From Alphaproteobacteria bacterium (GTDB taxonomy: Bacteria > Myxococcota_A > UBA796 > GCA-2862545), in contig JACKET010000016.1 of NCBI GenBank assembly GCA_020632875.1, forward strand, positions 98,790 through 162,789: 64,000 nucleotides of DNA, written 5' to 3'. Below are positions 37,203 to 48,261 of the stretch, piece by piece. Every line of letters starts with the position of its first letter. Position 1 is the stretch's first letter. The translations under genes were made by a program, and so were the position numbers. The notes beneath the pieces are model-generated. The model did no database searches. It was not told the DNA's origin and saw nothing but the letters and a program-made list of their open reading frames with translations.

Positions 37203-39226
37203 CAAGGGGCCTCCTCGGCCAGGTCGGCAATCCTCTCGGCCTGCCACAACATGTAGACGTTGTCGGGCGAGAGGCGGGCAGCGGCGATCGCCGCGTTCCG
37301 AGCGGCTTCATATTCCCCGCGGGCGAGGTGGACCATCGCTTTGGTGTCGAGGAAGTCGGACCGCTCGCCGTCGGAGGCCAGCGCGCGCTCGATGCGCTCG
37401 AGCGCCTCGTCTTGACGGACCCCCGCGAGCGACCAGTACCAGGCGAGGCAGTTGTCGGCGCTCGGGCCCTCGCCGAGGGGCGAGCAGTCGCGCTGGATGC
37501 CCTCGCGCATGTAGGCGAGCGCGATCTCGTGCTCGCCCGTGACCTGCTTCGCGGCGACGAGGAAGTCCATCGGGCGGGTGCGCGGGTGGAGGCGGGCCAT
37601 CGCCGCGTCGAGGTCGCGCGCGAAGGTCGCCCGCGTCGCGTCGTCGTCGGCGAGCAATGCGTAGAACCACAGCACCTCGCCGCCCATGGGGTAGAGCGAC
37701 AGCAGCTTGCGTACGTGGGCGTGGCTCGCGTGCCGATCGCCCGCCGCCAGCGCGACGCGCGCGCGTCGGAGCAGATGGGCGTCGGGGTACTGCTCGAGCG
37801 ACACGGCTTCGACCAGCGCGTCGTGGGCGCCATCGGTGTCGCCGAGCGCGAGCCGGGCATCGGCCAGCGAGACCCACGCCCAGCCCTGGTCGGAACGCTC
37901 GGCGGTGGCCTCTTCGGCCAGCGCGAGGGCGTCGTCGGTGCGTCGCTCGAAGATCAGGCCGTTCACGGCGGCCACGATCTCGCCCTCGTCGACGAGCTGC
38001 CCGGGAGAGAGGGGCTCGAGCACCGCCGCCGCGTCGACCAGATCGCCTTCGTGGCGGAACAGGTTCGCGAGGAGGACGCGGGCGCCGCGGGCCTCTTCGG
38101 GGTCGGGGTCGCTGTCGAGGAAGCGCTCGAGATCGGCCCGCGCGGCGTCGAGCTCGTCGAGATGGATGCGGAGGCGCGCCCGGAACGCGCCGCGCTCGGG
38201 CGCATCGGGGCCGTGTCGTGCGATGTCGCGCTCGAGCAGCAGGCGATGGCCGTTGTTCTGGCGGGGCTTGCGGCGGCTCTTCGCGAGGTCGAGGCGACCG
38301 CCCTGGTAGTCGAAGATCACGCGGTGGCCGGCGAGCAGGTCGTGCCCCGCGAGGCCGCGCATGTCGCCCGGGCAGGTGCCCCGGTTGTCGAAGTCGAGCC
38401 ACCGCGCGCTCTCGACGTCGTCGAGGTAGCGGCCACCGAGCGACACGCCGGCGAGGGGGATGCGGCGGGTGCTCGTGAGGTTGCGGAACGGGGGGAGGGT
38501 GTCGGACGCCCCGATGCCGTAGACGGCTTCGAGGCCCTCGGTGAACTCGGACGAGAAGACGGAGGCGGCGCGGCCGCAGATCGAGAGCTCGCTGGCGCCC
38601 GTGTCGACCTTGAGGATGACGGTGTGCGCCTCGCGCGGGTCGGCCTCGGTGTAGAGGTCGATGGGCGCGAACACGTGGCGCCCGTTGAAGTACATCGTGC
38701 CGGCGCGGCGCCGCGGCTTGAGCGAGCCGGGCGCGTGCAGGACCATGAGGTCGGCGGGGTAGTCGATCTCGACCGTGAATTGCGACCAGACGTTGTTGCC
38801 GAGCAGCCCGTCGAGCGGCATCGCGCCCGCCACGTCGCCGAGGCCCGGCACGCCGACGGCCACCTCGATGTCGGCGACGGCGGCCTCGCCGAGCCGGAGC
38901 TGCGGGAGCACCGCGCGGTTCATCGGCACGACGCCCGACAGGCCCTGCAGCTCGCTGTAGCCCTCTTCGACCACCAGCCCGAGGGCCGTGGCCCGCTCGC
39001 GGGAGAGCACCGAGATGTCGGCCCCGGTGTCGACCAGGAAGAGCCCGGTGGATCCGTCGGGGAACCCGGCCTCGACGTAGATGCGGGGCCCGTCGTCTGC
39101 GACGCGGATCAGGTCGATCGAGGTGGACTCGGGCCCCTCGTAGGTTCGCACTGGACCTGCGTTCGTTTCGGGTCGTGCCTGGGCTGTCGGGGACAGCCAC
39201 AGGAGGCTGGCGAGCGCGGCGAGCAT
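37202..39226 (-). CDS. Exported double-DTG retropepsin-like aspartic protease with TPR C terminus
   Basis: A 674-residue protein with a signal peptide (MLAALASLLWLSPTAQA). It has two retropepsin-like halves, each with its own active site: FLVDTGADISVLS (Asp66) and LKVDTGASELSIC (Asp208). LLGNNVWSQFTVEIDYPADL and LAGHDLLAGHRVIFDYQGGR are the corresponding second-strand motifs. A single chain can therefore form a pseudo-dimeric active site. From about 350 the chain is TPR-like helices (ERGAFRARLRIHLDELDAAR, AWVSLADARLALGDTDGAHD, EALERIERALASDGERSDFL). It should work in the periplasm or on the surface. It is co-transcribed with the nuclease/LTD gene and divergent from the MopE-like gene. Confidence 0.85.
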   Translation of the reverse strand: MLAALASLLWLSPTAQARPETNAGPVRTYEGPESTSIDLIRVADDGPRIYVEAGFPDGSTGLFLVDTGADISVLSRERATALGLVVEEGYSELQGLSGVVPMNRAVLPQLRLGEAAVADIEVAVGVPGLGDVAGAMPLDGLLGNNVWSQFTVEIDYPADLMVLHAPGSLKPRRRAGTMYFNGRHVFAPIDLYTEADPREAHTVILKVDTGASELSICGRAASVFSSEFTEGLEAVYGIGASDTLPPFRNLTSTRRIPLAGVSLGGRYLDDVESARWLDFDNRGTCPGDMRGLAGHDLLAGHRVIFDYQGGRLDLAKSRRKPRQNNGHRLLLERDIARHGPDAPERGAFRARLRIHLDELDAARADLERFLDSDPDPEEARGARVLLANLFRHEGDLVDAAAVLEPLSPGQLVDEGEIVAAVNGLIFERRTDDALALAEEATAERSDQGWAWVSLADARLALGDTDGAHDALVEAVSLEQYPDAHLLRRARVALAAGDRHASHAHVRKLLSLYPMGGEVLWFYALLADDDATRATFARDLDAAMARLHPRTRPMDFLVAAKQVTGEHEIALAYMREGIQRDCSPLGEGPSADNCLAWYWSLAGVRQDEALERIERALASDGERSDFLDTKAMVHLARGEYEAARNAAIAAARLSPDNVYMLWQAERIADLAEEAP

Positions 39227-39267
39227 CCTCGTAGAGCGTATCCCGACGTACGGCGCCCGTGCGGCGG

Positions 39268-39296
39268 TTGTGGGTCGACCGGGGGCGGGGTAGCCT
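39268..39296 (+). promoter_or_regulatory. Possible promoter of the MopE-like gene
   Basis: TTGTGG (39268-39273), a 17-base spacer and TAGCCT (39291-39296) lie about 30 bases before the GTG at 39325. The match to sigma70 consensus is only moderate (three of six in each box). Confidence 0.35.
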
Positions 39297-39324
39297 GCGT
39301 GACGGCTCCGCAGGAGGGACACCC

Positions 39325-43137
<3,813 letters not shown>

Positions 43138-43899
43138 ATGCTGCTCGTCATCGACGTCGGCAACACGAACACCGTGCTGGGCCTGATGGACGGGCTCGAG
43201 GTGAAGCGCACGTTCCGGATCAGCACGACCCAGCGCACGACCGACGAGCTCGGCGTCCTGATGTTGCAGCTGTTCCAGCTCGGTGGGCTCGGCCCCGACG
43301 ACATCCAGGGCGCCATCTGCAGCTCGGTGGTGCCGTCCGTGCTGTTCACCATTCAGAAGGCCGTCCGTCGGTACCTCGACGTCGAGCTGCTGGTCGTGGG
43401 TCGCAAGCTGAAGACCGGCATCCGCATCCGCACCGACAATCCACGCGAGGTCGGCGCGGACCGCATCGTGAACAGCGTCGCGGCGCTGGAGCGGTGGGGC
43501 GGTCCCATCATCGTCGTGGACTTCGGCACGGCGACCACCTTCGACTGCGTGACCGCCAAGGGCGACTACATCGGCGGCGCCATCGCGCCGGGCTTCAAGA
43601 TCTCGGAGGAGGCGTTGTTCTCGAAGACCGCGCAGCTCCCGCGGGTCGAGGTCGCCAAGCCGCCCAGCGCCATCGGCTCGAACACCATCCACGCCATGCA
43701 GAGCGGGCTGTTCTGGGGCTACGTGGGCCTGGTCGACAGCCTGGCCGAGCGATGCCGCGCCGAGCTCGCGCCCGATGCGCGCGTCGTCGCCACGGGAGGG
43801 ATGAGCAACCTGCTCGCGGCGGAGTCGAAGACCATCGACGAGGTCGACGCCTGGCTCACGCTGCGCGGGCTGGCGCTCCTGTACACCCGCAACACCTGA
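43138..43899 (+). CDS. coaX: Type III pantothenate kinase
   Basis: A 253-residue CoaX of normal length that phosphorylates pantothenate at the first step of coenzyme A synthesis. It has the ASKHA fold motifs: MLLVIDVGNTNTVLGLM (phosphate 1), VGADRIVNSVAAL, VVDFGTATTFDCV (phosphate 2), YIGGAIAPGF and VVATGGMSNLL (adenosine). It uses a monovalent cation and is not feedback-inhibited by CoA in known members. The ATG follows the MopE-like TAG with no gap, yet the preceding gene has an unrelated role. An RBS is not obvious in the glycine codons upstream. Confidence 0.95.
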   Translation: MLLVIDVGNTNTVLGLMDGLEVKRTFRISTTQRTTDELGVLMLQLFQLGGLGPDDIQGAICSSVVPSVLFTIQKAVRRYLDVELLVVGRKLKTGIRIRTDNPREVGADRIVNSVAALERWGGPIIVVDFGTATTFDCVTAKGDYIGGAIAPGFKISEEALFSKTAQLPRVEVAKPPSAIGSNTIHAMQSGLFWGYVGLVDSLAERCRAELAPDARVVATGGMSNLLAAESKTIDEVDAWLTLRGLALLYTRNT

Positions 43900-43934
43900 C
43901 GCGCGGCGCGTTGCTTCGCGACCTGCCCTGAGCG

Positions 43935-43953
43935 ACCCTCCCGCCCGGAGGGT
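43935..43953 (+). promoter_or_regulatory. Hairpin that would sequester the ribosome binding site of the next gene
   Basis: ACCCTCC (43935-43941), loop CGCCC and GGAGGGT (43947-43953) form a perfect 7-bp stem. The GGAGGG of the stem is the only good Shine-Dalgarno for the ATG at 43958. It may serve as an on-off structure. Confidence 0.5.
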
Positions 43954-43957
43954 TCGG

Positions 43958-45391
43958 ATGGACGACACCGTGGCGGAGCTCCTCGAGGGGCTGGCTTCCG
44001 AAGACGTGGCGACGCGCGCGCTCACCGTGCAGCGGGTGCGGCAGGTCGACCTCGATTCGATGGAGCTGCTGGACCGCGTGCTGGCGCTGTGCAACGACCT
44101 CACGCCGCTGCCCGACGCCATGCAGCCGCCCGCTCCCGACGATCCGTTCGCGGACTTCTTCGGCCAGTCGAAGTCCGCCGCTCCGAAGGTGGCGGTCGCG
44201 CAGAAGGCCGCCGAGCGGCTCGTGTTCACGGGCGTGATCGGCAAGCCGCAGACCGCGGAGCACCTGGCCGCCGCCCTCGGCGCGTCGCCGTCCGAGCACC
44301 TGGTGAAGGCGTGCGCGAAGATCCTCGGCGAGACCGTGTGGTCCGACCGCCTGGGCGCCGTGAAGGTGCTGGTGCCGGCGCTCCACCGCGCGGATGCCGC
44401 GCTCTACGAGGTCGTCGTGCGGATGGGGGAGAACGAGCACCGCGTCATGATCCGCAGCGCGCTCGACCCCTACAACTCCCGCGCGATCAACGAGCTGCTC
44501 AACCACGGCCCGAGCAAGGCGATGATGGAGGACGCGCTCACAGAGGCCGTCGTCGGCGGGCACATCGACCTGTCCGAGAAGGACGCGGCCGACGCGCTGA
44601 CCCTGCTCGTGAGCTGGGACAGCCGCCACGCCGCCCAGGTGGCCGCCGCGCTGGAGCCGAAGCACCACTGGGCCATCCTGGTGCGCGGCCTGTCGGAGGC
44701 CGGTGCCGCTCAGCAGCTCCGCGCCTGGCTCGATGCCGGGTCGCCCGCGCCGCTGGCGCTGGTCCGGAAGCTCGGCGAGGCGCTGAAGACGCGGCAGGAC
44801 GTGCCGTTCTTCCCGATCGACGCGTGGCTACGGTACGCGCAGGCGGGCGTCGACATCGTCCGCCACTGGAAGGCCGCGGGCCGGTGCCGCGCGGAGCTCG
44901 AGCAGTTCGTGCAGACCTGGGCCGCGACGGGCGAGGCCGCCGAGCGCGCGTGGGAGTCGATCGAGGCGCTGGTCGAGGCGGGGTTGCACGCGAATGTCGG
45001 CGGTGCGGTGCTGAAGGGCCTCGAGCGCGACGCCGAGGAGCCGTACTGGAGCCGTCGCCGGTTCGAGATCCTGGCGAATGCCGAGCCGCGGATCGACGGC
45101 CTGCTCGACGCGATGGCGGCCCTGGCGCTGCGCAGGCCGGAGACCTCGCGGATGGTGGTCCCGGCGCTGCTCCAGGCCTGGCCGGCCGAGGCGCTCCGCG
45201 GGCTCACGGAGCGGTACATCGCGCTCGCCGAGAGCCGTCCGCTCGTCCGGAAGCCGAGCCGCAAGGGCCTGATCCACGAAGAGCGCGACGGGGTCGATAC
45301 GGCGCCGTTCCAGGACGTGGTGAGCCTGCTCGACGACGCGTTGTTGAAGGCGCGGCTCCAGGATGTGCTGCCGTACGTGCGCGCGGAGTAG
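43958..45391 (+). CDS. HEAT-like helical repeat protein, function unknown
   Basis: A 477-residue soluble, almost entirely helical protein starting MDDTVAELLEGLASEDVATR. Helix pairs resemble HEAT repeats (DVATRALTVQRVRQVDLDSM, AEHLAAALGASPSEHLVKAC, DALTLLVSWDSRHAAQVAAA, RRPETSRMVVPALLQAWPAE). No catalytic motif is visible. It starts 58 bases after coaX with an RBS folded into a hairpin, so it may be in the coaX operon with separate translational control. Its stop is followed by a GAGCC-rich family A repeat head. Confidence 0.7.
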   Translation: MDDTVAELLEGLASEDVATRALTVQRVRQVDLDSMELLDRVLALCNDLTPLPDAMQPPAPDDPFADFFGQSKSAAPKVAVAQKAAERLVFTGVIGKPQTAEHLAAALGASPSEHLVKACAKILGETVWSDRLGAVKVLVPALHRADAALYEVVVRMGENEHRVMIRSALDPYNSRAINELLNHGPSKAMMEDALTEAVVGGHIDLSEKDAADALTLLVSWDSRHAAQVAAALEPKHHWAILVRGLSEAGAAQQLRAWLDAGSPAPLALVRKLGEALKTRQDVPFFPIDAWLRYAQAGVDIVRHWKAAGRCRAELEQFVQTWAATGEAAERAWESIEALVEAGLHANVGGAVLKGLERDAEEPYWSRRRFEILANAEPRIDGLLDAMAALALRRPETSRMVVPALLQAWPAEALRGLTERYIALAESRPLVRKPSRKGLIHEERDGVDTAPFQDVVSLLDDALLKARLQDVLPYVRAE

Positions 45392-46188
45392 CTGAGCCTG
45401 GCGCCTGGAGCCAGGAGCCTGGAGGCGGGCGCTCCTGCATCACGCAGATGACGCAGATGGACGCGGATGACGCAGAAACGAGGGTGTTCCGGGTCCTGCG
45501 CGTTCGTGTCCCCGGGCGTCGTGGGGCCCGATTGGTGTCAGAGCGAACCCGAACATGCCGAAAATAGGCTTTCCAGAATTGATGTGGCGATTTCTACTTT
45601 TGACGCCCTGCGAACGAACGCCGGCTTCGGTTCGGGTTCGGTCCGTGGGGATTCGCGCAGAATCGACTTTCAATCGAAGCTCGAAATGGGTGCGAGAGCG
45701 AACCCGAACATCGAAATAAGTGGCCACGAATCACAAGTCTGAAGCGTTTTGTTCTTGAGGCCGGACGAGCGAACGCCGAGATTTCGAGGCGCGACGTTGG
45801 CCGGTCCCGTGGTGACTCGAGAATAACGGGCATTCAATCGTGCGGTGCTCGTGATCCCGACTGAACGGAATTCTCGATAGTCGCGCTATTGCTTGCCTAT
45901 CGAGATGTTCGGGTTCGCTCTGACACCAACCAGGGAACAACAGGGAACAACGGGGAACGCCCTGACACCCACGGGGAGCTCAGGAGCCCCCATCCTCGGA
46001 GCGTCCCTACGGGGATAGGGTCACGCAAGTCGTGGATTGTCCTGCATTCTGCGTCATCCGCGTCCATCTGCGTCATCTGCGTGATGCAAGGCGCACCGAG
46101 CGTCACGAGCGCTCGGGCTCCCGGCTCCGGGCTCCGGGCTCCGGGCTCCGGGCTCCGGGCTCCGGGCTCCGGGCTCCGGGCTCCGGGC
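45392..46188. repeat. Convergent intergenic region with inverted family A elements around a MITE-like element
   Basis: No gene is supported. From the left: CTGAGCCTGGCGCCTGGAGC right after the stop, then a family A core at 45438-45479. From the right, on the minus strand: (GGAGCCC)n abutting the stop at 46189, and a family A core at 46047-46087. The AT-richer element 45532-45929 lies between. Next to it at 45931-45960 is a small run of three CAGGGAACAA-like 10-mers. Confidence 0.8.
45532..45929. mobile_element. MITE-like element, 398 bp, with perfect 25-bp terminal inverted repeats
   Basis: The left end TTGGTGTCAGAGCGAACCCG plus AACAT (45532-45556) is repeated as a perfect reverse complement at 45905-45929. 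A third, direct copy of the inner part (AGAGCGAACCCGAACAT) lies at 45695. The two halves (about 45532-45690 and 45691-45870) are diverged direct repeats (GAACGAACGCCGG versus GAGCGAACGCCGA; both with TTCAATCG). The base composition is clearly more AT-rich than the surroundings. There is no transposase, and no clear target-site duplication flanks it. Confidence 0.7.
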
Positions 46189-46191
46189 TCA
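46117..46191. repeat. 7-bp tandem repeat (GGGCTCC)n ending in a stop codon
   Basis: About nine to ten copies of GGGCTCC run to the stop of the minus-strand lipoprotein gene. The last copy supplies part of the TGA (TGAGCCC on the minus strand). Diverged forms of the same unit lie at the stops at 8199, 8704 and 45391. Confidence 0.85.
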
Positions 46192-47322
46192 GATCGTGCA
46201 GAACCCGTTGTCGAGCTGACGCTCCACCAGCTCGTCCGCCATCTGGTCCCAGTCCGTCGCATCGAGGTTCAGCCGCAGCTCCTGGACCGCCGCGGCACCC
46301 TGACGCACCGACTCGCACGACTCCGGCGAGCCGAACGCGTTCGCCGTGCACGCCGCCTCGATCGCCGCGCGCAGATCCTGACCCGGCAGCGTGATCGGGT
46401 CGGTGGACACGGGCTCGAAGCTCGCATTCCACCGCCCGCACTCCGACCCCGGCGCCAGGATCAGCTTGCCCTCGACCTCGATCGACGTCGGGACCGGGAT
46501 GTCCGGCCAGATCGTGCCCGCGTCCTGGAGCGCGTTGCTGATCGACAGCTCGACCTCGGTGACCGTGACCGTGGTCTCGTGGGCCATCGTCCCGCCCGTC
46601 ATGCAGCGACAGACCGGGTAGAAGGGGACCTTCATCGAAGCGGGAGTGGCGGCGTCCATCGCGGCGACCGCCGGGTCGGCCGAGCCGTAGGTCACGGTCG
46701 CCGTGCCGTCCGCGCCGGTGACGTCGACGTTGCCCCAGCCCACCAGGCGCTGGTTCACGACGTCGAGCGCCGCGTGGCCGCTCACCGGGATCTCGAAGGA
46801 CTGGCCGCCGATGCCGAGGATCAGCGGGTCGGTGGACGCGCCGCCGGTGGCGTTCGCCGGCTGAAGGGTCCACGCGTAGTCGACGCCGCCGATGCGCTCG
46901 AAGCGGACCGCGCCCTGCAGCGTGCGGTTGCCGTACTGGAAGTCGGGCTCGAAGAACATCGCGAGCGCCTGCCCGGGCAGCACCGACACGCTCGCGTGCC
47001 CGATGATCCCCTGGAAGTCGCAGGGCGAGTAGTCGACATCGACCCCGGTGGAGAGGATGGGCGTCGCGTTCCAGCAGATGCCGCCGCGCGAGCTGCCGTT
47101 GTTCTCGAGCAGGTTCAGCACCAGCGGATCGCTCGCCAGGAGCGAGAGGATCCCCCACAGCGAGACGTGCGCGTCGTGGGCTCCGACGACCTCGGGCGGG
47201 AGATCGCCGATCACCGCATTGGGAGCCGTCTGCTCCCGGAAGGTGACCTCCTGCACGTCGATTCCGTCGCCCTTCTTGCAGGAAGCCGCGAGAACCGCGG
47301 CCAGCACGACCATCTTTCGCAT
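46189..47322 (-). CDS. Hypothetical lipoprotein
   Basis: A 377-residue lipoprotein. The signal MRKMVVLAAVLAASCKKGDG has a good n-region and the lipobox LAASC. The mature part is beta-rich with no recognised domain (HASVSVLPGQALAMFFEPDF, GIGGQSFEIPVSGHAALDVV, ATVTYGSADPAVAAMDAATP) and has several cysteines, including YPVCRCMTGG. ATG at 47322 follows GGAGGT by 3 bases. It should be in the outer or inner membrane facing the periplasm. The gene is divergent from glyQ and ends in a 7-bp tandem repeat. Confidence 0.75.
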   Translation of the reverse strand: MRKMVVLAAVLAASCKKGDGIDVQEVTFREQTAPNAVIGDLPPEVVGAHDAHVSLWGILSLLASDPLVLNLLENNGSSRGGICWNATPILSTGVDVDYSPCDFQGIIGHASVSVLPGQALAMFFEPDFQYGNRTLQGAVRFERIGGVDYAWTLQPANATGGASTDPLILGIGGQSFEIPVSGHAALDVVNQRLVGWGNVDVTGADGTATVTYGSADPAVAAMDAATPASMKVPFYPVCRCMTGGTMAHETTVTVTEVELSISNALQDAGTIWPDIPVPTSIEVEGKLILAPGSECGRWNASFEPVSTDPITLPGQDLRAAIEAACTANAFGSPESCESVRQGAAAVQELRLNLDATDWDQMADELVERQLDNGFCTI

Positions 47323-47409
47323 GGGACCTCCGAACGCTCCCGAACGCGTCGCCGAATAACCGCCAAGCAGGCCGGGTGGGGTTACAACCAGCCCCTCACG
47401 GAGTCCACG

Positions 47410-48261
47410 ATGCACTTCCAGGACGCGATCCTGACCCTCCAGCAGTACTGGGGCGCCAAGGGATGCGTGCTGCTCCAGCCCCACGACATGATGATGGGCG
47501 CCGGCACGTTCCACCCCGCGACCGTCCTCCGCAGCCTCGGCACCCGGCCGTGGAGCTGCGCGTACGTCCAGCCTTCGCGCCGCCCCGGCGATGCGCGCTA
47601 CGGCGAGAACCCCAACCGGCTCGGTCACTACTACCAGTACCAGGTGATCATGAAGCCGAGCCCGCCCGACATCCAGGACCTGTACCTGGGCTCGCTCGAG
47701 GCGCTCGGCATCTCGATGCGCGACAACGACATCCGGTTCGTCGAAGACGACTGGGAGAGCCCGACGCTCGGGGCCTGGGGGCTCGGGTGGGAGGTCTGGA
47801 TGAACGGGCTCGAGGTGAGCCAGTTCACGTACTTCCAGCAGGTCGGCGGCATCCCGTGCAGCCCGATCCCCGTCGAGCTCACGTACGGCCTCGAGCGCCT
47901 CGTCGCGGCGCTGCAGGGCGTGTCGAACGTGTTCGACATCACGTGGGTCGACGGCGTCACGTACGGCGACGTGTTCCTCGCGAACGAGCAGCAGCAGTCG
48001 GCCTACAACTTCCAGCACGCCGACATCGACATGCTGTTCGCCCAGTTCAACCAGTCGTTCGGCGAGTGCGAGAAGCTCGTCGCGGCGAACCTGCCGCTGC
48101 CCGCCTACGACCAGGCCATCGCCACGAGTCACACGTTCAACCTGCTCGACGCGCGCGGGGCCATCTCCGTCGCCGAGCGCCAGCAGTACATCCGGCGGAT
48201 CCGCGAGCTCGCGTGCGCCTGCGCCCGCGTCTGGGCCGAGAGCCAGGAGGCCAACCAATGA
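47410..48261 (+). CDS. glyQ: Glycyl-tRNA synthetase alpha subunit
   Basis: A 283-residue GlyQ, class II catalytic subunit of the alpha2beta2 enzyme. It starts MHFQDAILTLQQYWGAKGCV and has GAGTFHPATVLRSLG, RRPGDARYGENPNRLGHYYQ, the class II motif region GWEVWMNGLEVSQFTYFQQV, and ELTYGLERLVAALQGV near the end. The ATG is chosen from the conserved N terminus. The stop overlaps the glyS ATG (ATGA), giving equal synthesis of both subunits. Confidence 0.97.
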   Translation: MHFQDAILTLQQYWGAKGCVLLQPHDMMMGAGTFHPATVLRSLGTRPWSCAYVQPSRRPGDARYGENPNRLGHYYQYQVIMKPSPPDIQDLYLGSLEALGISMRDNDIRFVEDDWESPTLGAWGLGWEVWMNGLEVSQFTYFQQVGGIPCSPIPVELTYGLERLVAALQGVSNVFDITWVDGVTYGDVFLANEQQQSAYNFQHADIDMLFAQFNQSFGECEKLVAANLPLPAYDQAIATSHTFNLLDARGAISVAERQQYIRRIRELACACARVWAESQEANQ

